In this document: positions 21,785 to 28,780 of the stretch, one piece after another | Layout of the letters: each line of letters opens with the position of its first letter | How positions within the stretch are numbered: the first letter of the stretch is position 1 | Origin: Chloroflexota bacterium | GTDB taxonomy: Bacteria > Chloroflexota > Anaerolineae > UBA4142 | DNA: 33,024 bases | Direction of reading: 5' to 3' | Assembly (NCBI GenBank): GCA_023381515.1 | Contig: JAMCQI010000035.1 | Location: 1 to 33,024, forward strand | Program-made: the position numbers and the translations under genes | Notes under the pieces: generated by a model | Told to the model about the DNA's origin: nothing | The model's input: only the letters and a program-made list of their open reading frames with translations | Database searches by the model: none

Positions 21785-22219
21785 CCCGGGGTCGATCTCG
21801 AGCGATGGCTCGACCACAAGCACGATCACTCTGCCAGCCCACACGTTTCGCGACGTGCTGTGGGCGATCGGGCGGAGCCTCGTCTCCACCGACTTTGACA
21901 AACGTGTTTGTGGGACACCACGGCTCAAACAGCCGCCCGATGGAGCAAGTCCTGCGCCGCATCCATTTCGAACAGGGTGCGTTCACCGGTTGGCACAAGA
22001 CTCCAACTTGGCGCGAGTATTCGGTGCTCAAGAATGTGCGGGATGATCCACCGGGGGAAACTCCAGGTTGGCACTCGGGAGAAGGGGATACGTGCGTCTG
22101 CCTTTCCTATTTGGCAGAGCACAGCCTGCTCGCGATATTGCGCATGGAAGGGGCTGAAGCGGACCGCGCGAATCCACCGCGCGCTGGACCGGGCGGCGTC
22201 ACGCGCCCGGTTTTTAAGG
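21785..22219. other. Intergenic region without a convincing gene
   Basis: About 435 nt. Open frames exist on both strands but none has a ribosome-binding site or recognisable motif. GGTTGGCAC is repeated at 21988 and 22066, each time near ACTCCAACTTGG or ACTCCAGGTTGG, which points to decayed repeat sequence. Confidence 0.5.
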
Positions 22220-22362
22220 CAGGGCTGTTGCAAACTCTGTTGACAGCCCTGGTCAGAGGCGCGCAGCCTGTCACCCTGAGCGCAGCGAAGGGTCTCGTAG
22301 TGCGGCGCGAGATTCTTCGCTTCGCTCAGAATGACAATGGGGACGACTTTGCAACAGCCCCG
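22220..22362. mobile_element. MITE-like element with terminal inverted repeats and direct flanks
   Basis: GGGCTGTTGCAAA (22222-22234) recurs inverted as TTTGCAACAGCCC (22348-22360). GTTTTTAAGG (22210-22219) directly before the element is repeated at 22363-22372 directly after it, like a target duplication; depending on how the CA/CG edge bases are counted, the element is 139-143 bp. Inside, an imperfect inverted repeat of two 28-nt arms (22269-22296 and 22309-22336, 23 of 28 matching) belongs to a CCCTGAGCG/CGAAGGGTCTC hairpin family I recall from many Chloroflexota-like genomes. No transposase is encoded. Confidence 0.75.
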
Positions 22363-22381
22363 GTTTTTAAGGTTCTCACCC

Positions 22382-22430
22382 TTGACAGAACGCCCGTTCT
22401 GACCTATAATGGCAGCAGAACGGGCGTTCT
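22382..22430 (+). promoter_or_regulatory. SOS-type promoter with two LexA boxes
   Basis: TTGACA (22382-22387), a 17-bp spacer and TATAAT (22405-22410). Box 1, AGAACGCCCGTTCT (22387-22400), fills the spacer; box 2, AGAACGGGCGTTCT (22417-22430), covers the expected transcription start. Both fit GAAC-N4-GTTC as in the lexA promoter. Tandem operators imply tight repression. Confidence 0.9.
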
Positions 22431-22455
22431 ATTGCCCTGGCTTTCGGAGGACTGC

Positions 22456-23016
22456 GTGGAACTGCGACCTTGCCCCTTCCGTCAGGTGGACGACGATGGT
22501 CACATCCTTTGTGCCAAGCTGAAATCAGCTGATCGCGAGATTTCACCTCGGGTCTGCGCCGCTTGCCCGGTGGCAGAAATCGACTGTGTTCACCTGCGTG
22601 CCGCTCTGTCCCGGACGGGCCATCCGCCGCTCCTCGTTCGCTACGGAAATGGCAAGAGCGAGCTGTGGGAGGAATCCGCGCCCACGATCTCCTTCGCGAG
22701 CGCGGCCTGCGCAGCCCGGACTGCCCCGATACGCTCACCCCAGGATTGCGCTGCCTGCGCGCTTCGTGAGACTCCCTCGCTTCCACTGGTTCTTGCTTCC
22801 TCTGCGCTTCTAGTCCCTCCGGCGGGCAGAACGGCCGCACGTGGCGGGCGCCCGCGATCAGCCACAAAGATCATCCAGAACATCCAATGGCCCTCCGGGC
22901 CAACTCCAGCCCCGGCCTCCGCCGCTCCTCGGATCCAAGTATCCCCGGTCGCCATGAGCAACTCGTACGCACGCCCGCTGCGAATCGAAGAAAAGCCTGT
23001 CGGATGGACCGACTGA
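22456..23016 (+). CDS. SOS-controlled Cys-rich protein of unknown function
   Basis: 186 aa from a GTG start with CGGAGG five bases upstream. The N-terminal ~105 residues hold eight cysteines in two groups: C6, C19, C34, C37, C44 (CPFRQ ... VCAACPVAEIDC) and C85, C98, C101 (AACAAR ... DCAAC). Spacing suggests metal binding (zinc or iron-sulfur), but no known family is recognised. The remainder (110-186) is Ala/Pro-rich and probably disordered, with a KIIQNIQW segment and a polar tail that may bind a partner. It is directly downstream of the double LexA box promoter and 15 bp upstream of the FtsK-like ATPase gene, so the two should be co-produced upon DNA damage. The reading frame extends upstream but the promoter position excludes an earlier start. 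Confidence 0.75.
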   Translation: MELRPCPFRQVDDDGHILCAKLKSADREISPRVCAACPVAEIDCVHLRAALSRTGHPPLLVRYGNGKSELWEESAPTISFASAACAARTAPIRSPQDCAACALRETPSLPLVLASSALLVPPAGRTAARGGRPRSATKIIQNIQWPSGPTPAPASAAPRIQVSPVAMSNSYARPLRIEEKPVGWTD

Positions 23017-23031
23017 CGAATGGGAGCTCGC

Positions 23032-24108
23032 ATGTTGGATCGTTTTCTTGACCTGCAAGCCGACAAGATAGAACGAGTGCTCGAGGCCCACCATGCCCCG
23101 ACGCGCGTCTGGGGAGGGCATGTCACAAGCCACGCGGTCCATTTCCAGCTGGCTCCGGCCCCAAAGACTAGATCAACCTACCTCCGTGGACTAACAGACC
23201 AGATCGCCGCTGCGCTCAACGTCTCCTCGGCCCAACTCACTCGCAACCGAGGCAGACTATTTGTCCAAGTACCGAACGCGAGCCCGCGCGCCCTCTCGTT
23301 CATGGAACTGAATGCCCGGCTCGAAGCCGATCATGACCTGCAACGGGCCCTCGCGGTGACCGGGACCGCCATTCTGGGCATGGACGGCGAAGGCGTCCCG
23401 CTGCTTCTCCGCCTCTCGTCCCCTGACGTGGCCCATTGCTTGATCGCGGGTCTGCCCGGCAGCGGCAAAACGGAACTCGTTCGTACGATAGTCACATCTT
23501 TGGTGCTGCACTCCAAACCGCGCGAGCTGCAGCTTGCACTCTTCGATCCTCAGGGCACGAATCTCGCTCCTTTCGCCGCTCTCCCGCATCTCCTTTTTCC
23601 AGCAACTCGTCAACTCGCCTGGCTGATGGAAAGGATGCACTGGCTCGTCGACGAAATGGAGCGGCGCGTGCGGGAGCAAATCGCTCATCCTCGCATTGTG
23701 ATCGTGATGGACGAATTGGCAGACCTGATGCTGATTTGCGGGAGCGAACTGGAAAACCTGGTCGCGCGGCTCGTCCAAGAGGGACGCCAGGCAGGCATGT
23801 CGCTCGTCGCTTGTACTGAAGAGCTTACCCGCGGCGACCAATTGGCACATGCCGCGTGGGCGGGGTGGCCAATCAAAATAGTCGGCCGCGTCGCGAGCGC
23901 GGAGGTGGCCGACTTGTTCACCGGGATCGAGGGATCCAAGGCCGAGCAGTTTGAGGATCCCGGGGATTTCGTACTGGTTGTGAAAGGCGAGGCCATTCAT
24001 TTCACGGCCGCCTATGTCTCCCCCGAAGAATGGCATCGCCTCTCGCCTCGTATGGTGGGGCAGTGCCGAGCGGGCAAGATCATACCATTTAAAAGATTTC
24101 AGATCTAA
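23032..24108 (+). CDS. Short soluble FtsK/SpoIIIE-type DNA translocase-like ATPase
   Basis: 358 aa. Residues about 1-110 form an N-terminal domain like the alpha/beta region preceding FtsK motors (VWGGHVTSHAVHFQLAPAP, FVQVPN). The motor has Walker A AGLPGSGKTE (139-148), Walker B RIVIVMDELADLM (221-233), EGRQAGMSLVACTEEL (250-265) and IKIVGRVASAEVADLFTG (281-298). There are no membrane helices and no C-terminal winged-helix gamma domain, so it is about a third the size of FtsK. ATG at 23032 is chosen for GGGAG at five bases; ATG at 23020 is possible. It follows the Cys-rich gene in the SOS operon. Likely role: moving or remodelling DNA or protein-DNA complexes during damage response (inferred). 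Its last residues FKRFQI and the stop fall in a repeat array. Confidence 0.85.
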   Translation: MLDRFLDLQADKIERVLEAHHAPTRVWGGHVTSHAVHFQLAPAPKTRSTYLRGLTDQIAAALNVSSAQLTRNRGRLFVQVPNASPRALSFMELNARLEADHDLQRALAVTGTAILGMDGEGVPLLLRLSSPDVAHCLIAGLPGSGKTELVRTIVTSLVLHSKPRELQLALFDPQGTNLAPFAALPHLLFPATRQLAWLMERMHWLVDEMERRVREQIAHPRIVIVMDELADLMLICGSELENLVARLVQEGRQAGMSLVACTEELTRGDQLAHAAWAGWPIKIVGRVASAEVADLFTGIEGSKAEQFEDPGDFVLVVKGEAIHFTAAYVSPEEWHRLSPRMVGQCRAGKIIPFKRFQI

Positions 24109-24205
24109 GATTTCAGATTGCAGTCAAGGCTCCGCTTTCCAAATCAGCAATCTCGCCGAGAGGATCGGTCAATCTGAAATCCCAAATTCGAAATCTGAAA
24201 TTGAC
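24088..24205. repeat. Word array with inverted arrangement overlapping the FtsK-like 3' end
   Basis: AGATTTCAGAT occurs at 24094-24104 and 24108-24118; the inverse word ATCTGAAAT occurs at 24172-24180 and 24193-24201, the latter beside CAAATTCGAAATC. Forward copies lie left and inverse copies right of a 50-nt centre. This resembles the word array at 5174-5212. The first copy supplies the stop codon of the ATPase gene. Confidence 0.65.
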
Positions 24206-24216
24206 ATGGGAGGGTT

Positions 24217-24411
24217 ATGCGCAGCGCACTCGTTCTCATCGGGACCGCTTTCGCCGCCACTCTCGCGATTGTGATCGGCAATCGTCTTCCCGACGATGCG
24301 ATGGTGCTCGTTCTTGGAATCGTGTTCGGGGTGATCGCGAGCGTGCCCGCTGGCATTGGCCTGCTGATTGTCCTCGACCGCCGGCGGGAAAAATCCACCA
24401 CCGGCGGCTAG
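24217..24411 (+). CDS. Small two-helix membrane protein
   Basis: 64 aa with GGGAGGG just upstream of the ATG. Two hydrophobic segments are visible: ALVLIGTAFAATLAIVIG (about 4-21) and MVLVLGIVFGVIASVPAGIG (about 29-48), then a basic tail LDRRREKSTTGG. No family is recognised. It lies 108 bp after the FtsK-like gene on the same strand with no terminator between, so it may be the third gene of the SOS operon. Functions such as a membrane anchor for the ATPase, or a damage-induced membrane-active peptide, are speculation. Confidence 0.68.
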   Translation: MRSALVLIGTAFAATLAIVIGNRLPDDAMVLVLGIVFGVIASVPAGIGLLIVLDRRREKSTTGG

Positions 24412-24554
24412 TGACAATCGGCCCCAATCCACAGGAGCCCTGTCCGAGACTCACCACCTCTCACAGGGCTCTGCATTTCCGTCAACGGGATTCTTACGAG
24501 GGCAAGTCCGGCCCCCGGGACGGCGAATTATCTTCTGCCGATATGGGCACCCAC

Positions 24555-24593
24555 CAAAATATAAAGCCCCTCCTCCCATTGGGAAGAAGGGCT
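24555..24593 (-). terminator. Rho-independent terminator of the cysK-holA operon
   Basis: On the minus strand, AGCCCTTCTTCCC (24593-24581) pairs at 11 of 13 positions with GGGAGGAGGGGCT (ending 24565), loop AAT, followed by the T-rich TTTATATTTT. It lies just past the holA stop. On the plus strand the same hairpin may also stop the small membrane protein message. 24412-24554 holds nothing recognisable. Confidence 0.75.
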
Positions 24594-24618
24594 GACAGGG
24601 GTGGTGGAATCGGTTCTC

Positions 24619-25677
24619 TTACGGCTGTGTCAGCTCTGAAACGAGCAGGTCGACTGCGACGACTGGCTCGCTCCGACCGGTTTTTATCGCAACATCGGTC
24701 TCTAGTAGTCTCTGAAAAATCTCCAGGAGTTGTGGGATGGAAAACTTGAACGCTTGCCCCGATACCTTTTCCATCACAAACGGGTGCAACTTTAGGCGCT
24801 CGCGCATTTCGTTCCGTCCCAAGTTGCGTGAGGACAAATCCTTGACCTGGAGTATAAGCCGAAACTGGCGCTCGATCATCGACAGGAGGTAGAGCGGGGC
24901 CTCGCCCTGGTCCAGTTGTTCGTGGAGGAGCTGGAGCGCGCTGCGCCTCTCTCGCCGGCCGATGGCATCGACGAGCGCAAAGACGGTGCTCTCGCGGACG
25001 GAAGTGACAAGCGCCAGCACATCCCCGGCAATAATCGGCTCGCCGTTCCGGTAGACCAGCAGCTTGCGGATTTCATTGTCGAGCAGGCGAAGGTCGGGTC
25101 CCACATTCGCAACCAACTCGTGCACGGCTTGCGGCTCCATGAGACCGCCTTCCGCCGCGACCCGGCTCTCTATCCAGTGACCGAGCTCGTCATCTCGGGG
25201 TGGTTTGAATTCCCTGACAAACGCCCGCTTGCTCTTTCTGTCGACCTCAGCCTGCTTGAGGACAGGATTGTTCTTCCCGAGCGTTTTGTGCTCGACGAAA
25301 AAGAGACGCGCGGTTTCGGGGAGCAGAGGCAAGTACTCGACAAGTCCTTTAGCGAAAGCGGGATCGGCGGCCTCATCTGCTTCCTCGTCCTTTGCATCGC
25401 CCCCTGTCCCCGCCTTGTCCTCATCTGCCGTGGGTTCCCCCGCTCTTTTGCGTCTACTCTCCAGGTGGGTCAGCAATCCGTCGACCACAATCATTCGCTT
25501 GTCCGCGAGAAAGGGCATGGCATCACAGGCGTGGCGCAATTCACCGAGCGTCACCTTGCGGCCGTCCAGGCGAACGGTGTTCAGCTCGGCGAATTGCGGA
25601 TCGCCCATCTTGTCCTGCATCTTTCTCAGTTCTTCAGCTTGAGAAAAATCGTCTTCGCCGTGAAAGATGTAATACAT
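24619..25677 (-). CDS. holA: DNA polymerase III delta subunit (clamp loader)
   Basis: 352 aa. MYYIFHGEDDFSQAEEL at the N terminus, then RVTLGELRHACDAMPFLADKRMIVVDGLL-like text (key residues H, C, D, P, F, R, V) and VANVGPDLRLLDNEIRKLLVY, EPIIAGDVLALVTSVRESTVFALVDAIG and SMIERQFRLILQVKDL are the delta-subunit landmarks. A charged insertion of about 40 residues (ESRRKRAG ... DEEADEAAD) follows the first domain. Delta opens the beta clamp in the replication clamp loader. The frame extends 14 codons further upstream, but the ATG at 25677 begins the conserved MYYIFHGE and lies one base after the cysK stop, so translation is coupled to cysK. Confidence 0.92.
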   Translation of the reverse strand: MYYIFHGEDDFSQAEELRKMQDKMGDPQFAELNTVRLDGRKVTLGELRHACDAMPFLADKRMIVVDGLLTHLESRRKRAGEPTADEDKAGTGGDAKDEEADEAADPAFAKGLVEYLPLLPETARLFFVEHKTLGKNNPVLKQAEVDRKSKRAFVREFKPPRDDELGHWIESRVAAEGGLMEPQAVHELVANVGPDLRLLDNEIRKLLVYRNGEPIIAGDVLALVTSVRESTVFALVDAIGRRERRSALQLLHEQLDQGEAPLYLLSMIERQFRLILQVKDLSSRNLGRNEMRERLKLHPFVMEKVSGQAFKFSIPQLLEIFQRLLETDVAIKTGRSEPVVAVDLLVSELTQP

Positions 25678-25678
25678 G

Positions 25679-26611
<933 letters not shown>

Positions 26612-26619
26612 TCCGTCCC

Positions 26620-27114
26620 CTACTCCCATTCTATATTGACATGCTGGGCTTTGACGCGCCCCATCTTCTGCTGGCGGATGCCCGTGATATGCGCCCCGCC
26701 GGCAAGGGGAGACGTGGTCACATGCTCCTGGAAAGACATACCCAGGGGTTGGGCGAGAAACGCCGCCATCGTCGTGGCGAGGATTGCATCTGGCAGCTTA
26801 CGCAGGCTCGGTCGCCGGCCGAACGCTAACGCGGCGGCTATCCCGGTGAGGAGCCCTGCGACGACAAGGTTGGTCCCACAGCGCGGGTGCACCGCGAGTG
26901 AGGCCTCCCCGTGCTGGAGCCGTTGAACCGCCTCGTGCGCCGCCGCATCGAGCTCAGCGCTGGGCACATCCCCATATATGTTGAATCCCGTCGTGTCGGC
27001 GCGACCAACCAGGTGCAGATTGGGATTCTGAGCGGTCAGGACGTGGACCGTCGCATGTTCGATCCCGTGATTTCGCCGCACCGTTGAAATCGGTGCGGTC
27101 TCCAAAATGTTCAT
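26620..27114 (-). CDS. DUF6391-like membrane-associated protein
   Basis: 164 aa. RRNHGIEHATVHVLTAQ (about 13-29), GFNIYGDVPS (about 43-52), LAVHPRCGTNLVVAGLLTGIAAALAF (about 73-98; key residues H75, P76, C78, G79, T80, N81) match what I recall of DUF6391 proteins from Chloroflexota and cyanobacteria. One or two hydrophobic segments (about 82-98 and 112-126) suggest membrane contact. The conserved His and Cys could bind metal; function unknown. GGAGAGGTG precedes the ATG and it heads the operon with cysK and holA. Confidence 0.75.
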   Translation of the reverse strand: MNILETAPISTVRRNHGIEHATVHVLTAQNPNLHLVGRADTTGFNIYGDVPSAELDAAAHEAVQRLQHGEASLAVHPRCGTNLVVAGLLTGIAAALAFGRRPSLRKLPDAILATTMAAFLAQPLGMSFQEHVTTSPLAGGAHITGIRQQKMGRVKAQHVNIEWE

Positions 27115-27132
27115 AGTTTCACCTCTCCGAAC

Positions 27133-27161
27133 ATTGTATATTAAAACGGGGGCACTGTCGA
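27133..27161 (-). promoter_or_regulatory. Promoter of the DUF6391-cysK-holA operon
   Basis: On the minus strand TCGACA (27156-27161), a 17-bp spacer and TACAAT (27133-27138), about 25 bp before the ATG at 27114. It overlaps the terminator hairpin of the gene upstream. Confidence 0.65.
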
Positions 27162-27169
27162 GCCCGTTT
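27137..27169 (-). terminator. Terminator of the glycosyltransferase operon
   Basis: On the minus strand AAACGGG (27169-27163) pairs with CCCGTTT (27150-27144), followed by TAATATA. It lies just past the GT4 stop and overlaps the next promoter. Confidence 0.6.
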
Positions 27170-27180
27170 CCGTGCCTGAT

Positions 27181-28413
27181 TCAACCGAGCACTGAACGAT
27201 AGAGAGAAGCCGTCTCGGAAGCCGCACGCGTCCAGGAGAATTGCCCGGCTTGAGCGGGTCCACGCTCGCGCAGCTCGCGGCGTCGCTCAGGGTCCGTACA
27301 CACCGCGCGGATGCTTTCGGCCCAGGCCACCGCGCTGGTCGGCTCCGCCTGCAAAGCGGCCGAACCGACGATTTCGGGCAAGGACCCCGCATTCGAGCAG
27401 ATGACCGGAGCGCCGCAGGCCATAGCTTCCAGCGGGGGAAGACCAAACCCTTCATAAAGCGAAGGGAAAAGGAATGCTCCTGCGCCCGTATACAGGGCCG
27501 GCTTGTCCTCCTCGGATACCCACCCGATCATGCGGATCGCATGCTCCGCCACTCCTGTCTCGCGCGCCATTCGCTCCGGGTCCGGGAAGAAAGTCGAGTC
27601 CCGGCCTGCCGTTGCCCCTGCGAGCGCAAGCGTCCATCCGGCGGAGGCGAGCTCCGGCAACAATGCCAACGCTTCGATCAATACCCGCACATTCTTGCGC
27701 TGATCAAAACCGCCGAGATACAAGAGATAGTTTTCCGGCAAGGCGTACTTTGCCCGGACGGCTTGCACTTGCTCGGGTGCCGCGGGCCGGTACCGCTCGC
27801 CGGCCGCAAGATAGACTACTCGGATGCGCTCTTCCGGTATTCCGAGATGCTTGACGATGTCGCGCTTGGAGCATTCAGAATCCGCAATCACTCTCTGCGC
27901 GCGCCTGGCCGAGACGGAGACGAGCCGCGTATAGAGCCGGACGAGCCACGAGCCCCGGTAAAGAGGAAGGAGAAGGGGAATCAAATCATGTATCGTTACT
28001 ACGGTCGGCGCGGTGGGAAAGAGAGGGGAAGCGAAATAAGGCACATGCGCGAGCGCCACGTGTTCCCGCCGACAGGCTTGCCCAAAAGCCACTTGCTCGA
28101 ACCATACTTTGCCGAGATTTTCGCTCCAACGGGCGAGCGCAACGGATTCTGGGTATTGAAAGAGACGGGAAGAGGCGTCGGACGCGGCGTCCAAGGACGT
28201 GGCATCCAAGGACGTGGCGTCCAAGGACGTGGCGTCCAAGGACGTGGCGTCGAGTTTCTTTATCCCCGGACCTGTGAATTCGTCTTCGGGCACCACCAAG
28301 ACGATATCGTCGGCGGAGCATTCGTGAGAGATGGCAGAGAACAGGTTGCGCAGGTAAGCGCCGCTCCCCGTGCTAGGTTGGCTGTGAAAAAAGCCATTAA
28401 CCCCGATTCTCAT
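27181..28413 (-). CDS. GT4-family glycosyltransferase with a pentapeptide repeat
   Basis: 410-aa GT-B enzyme. The N domain opens [24 protein letters not shown] (1-24; key residues G4, N6, G16, S17, G18), with [13 protein letters not shown] in the middle and [27 protein letters not shown] at the domain junction. The donor domain has [18 protein letters not shown] and the EX7E motif in [22 protein letters not shown] (two Glu). It probably adds a sugar to a surface glycan. Residues about 52-78 are LDATS repeated four times, coded by 15-bp tandem repeats. It overlaps the galE remnant by 4 bp (ATGA) and is coupled to it. Last gene of a minus-strand carbohydrate cluster. Confidence 0.93.
   Translation of the reverse strand: MRIGVNGFFHSQPSTGSGAYLRNLFSAISHECSADDIVLVVPEDEFTGPGIKKLDATSLDATSLDATSLDATSLDAASDASSRLFQYPESVALARWSENLGKVWFEQVAFGQACRREHVALAHVPYFASPLFPTAPTVVTIHDLIPLLLPLYRGSWLVRLYTRLVSVSARRAQRVIADSECSKRDIVKHLGIPEERIRVVYLAAGERYRPAAPEQVQAVRAKYALPENYLLYLGGFDQRKNVRVLIEALALLPELASAGWTLALAGATAGRDSTFFPDPERMARETGVAEHAIRMIGWVSEEDKPALYTGAGAFLFPSLYEGFGLPPLEAMACGAPVICSNAGSLPEIVGSAALQAEPTSAVAWAESIRAVCTDPERRRELRERGPAQAGQFSWTRAASETASLYRSVLG
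28181..28254. repeat. 15-bp tandem repeat inside the GT4 gene
   Basis: Unit GACGTGGCGTCCAAG, five copies (28181-28195 with one change, 28196-28210 with one change, 28211-28225, 28226-28240, and a partial at 28241-28254). Multiples of 15 keep frame and code for LDATS on the minus strand. Copy number could vary between strains without frameshift. Confidence 0.95.
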
Positions 28414-28667
28414 CCGGCCTCTCGGCGAGATGGACGTATTCCTCCGGAGGTGCTTGAGGCGTCAAACAGCCCGTTCGAGGCAAAGAGGCCCGCGACCAGC
28501 TTTTCGCCGCCGGTGCTCCCGACCCGGAGCGAAACGCCATGCGGCACTGGCCTGGCGTGGCCCTCCTCCAACGAGTCGAGCGCTTTCACCAGTATTTTGT
28601 ACTCGAAGAGTTGGTGGACCATTTGACTACCGGTGAATCCTGCCTCGCCGTTCACGAGCACGCGCAT
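28410..28667 (-). pseudogene. Truncated UDP-glucose 4-epimerase-like gene (galE remnant)
   Basis: 85 codons from ATG with AAGGAGGAGG nine bases upstream. The N terminus, MRVLVNGEAGFTGSQMVHQL, is a GalE-type Rossmann start (usual GGAGFIGSH; here GEAGFTGSQ). It is followed by KALDSLEEGHARPVPHGVSL and KLVAGLFASNGLFD, matching about the first 68 residues of a 310-330-aa epimerase. The rest is replaced by [16 protein letters not shown] and a stop. The NAD-binding fold is incomplete, so no activity is expected, but translation may still feed the overlapping GT4 start (ATGA). It probably arose by a deletion that kept the operon frame. Confidence 0.8.
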
Positions 28668-28723
28668 AATAAGCGTCCTCCTCCTTGTTGCGCGAGTCGA
28701 TTATGATCGAAAAAGGCGCCTGG

Positions 28724-28780
28724 GATCGTCTGCGACGATTATGATCGTCTGCGACGATTATGATCGTCTGCGACGATTAT
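28724..28780. repeat. Three exact 19-bp tandem repeats with internal palindrome
   Basis: GATCGTCTGCGACGATTAT at 28724-28742, 28743-28761 and 28762-28780. Each contains ATCGTC-TGC-GACGAT. The array forms the last codons (YNRRRRS) and the stop of the GH2 gene. No spacers, so not a CRISPR. Confidence 0.95.

Noticed and set aside
21760..22455. Upstream extension of the Cys-rich protein to 418 residues
   Set aside because: It would run through the lexA terminator, the MITE and the SOS promoter; the GTG at 22456 has its own ribosome-binding site.
27241..28626. 461-codon plus-strand open frame
   Set aside because: Opposite strand of the GT4 gene and galE remnant, both supported by motifs and ribosome-binding sites; the frame is Arg/Gly-rich noise.
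28724..28780. CRISPR array
   Set aside because: The 19-bp units are directly adjacent with no spacers and no cas genes nearby.
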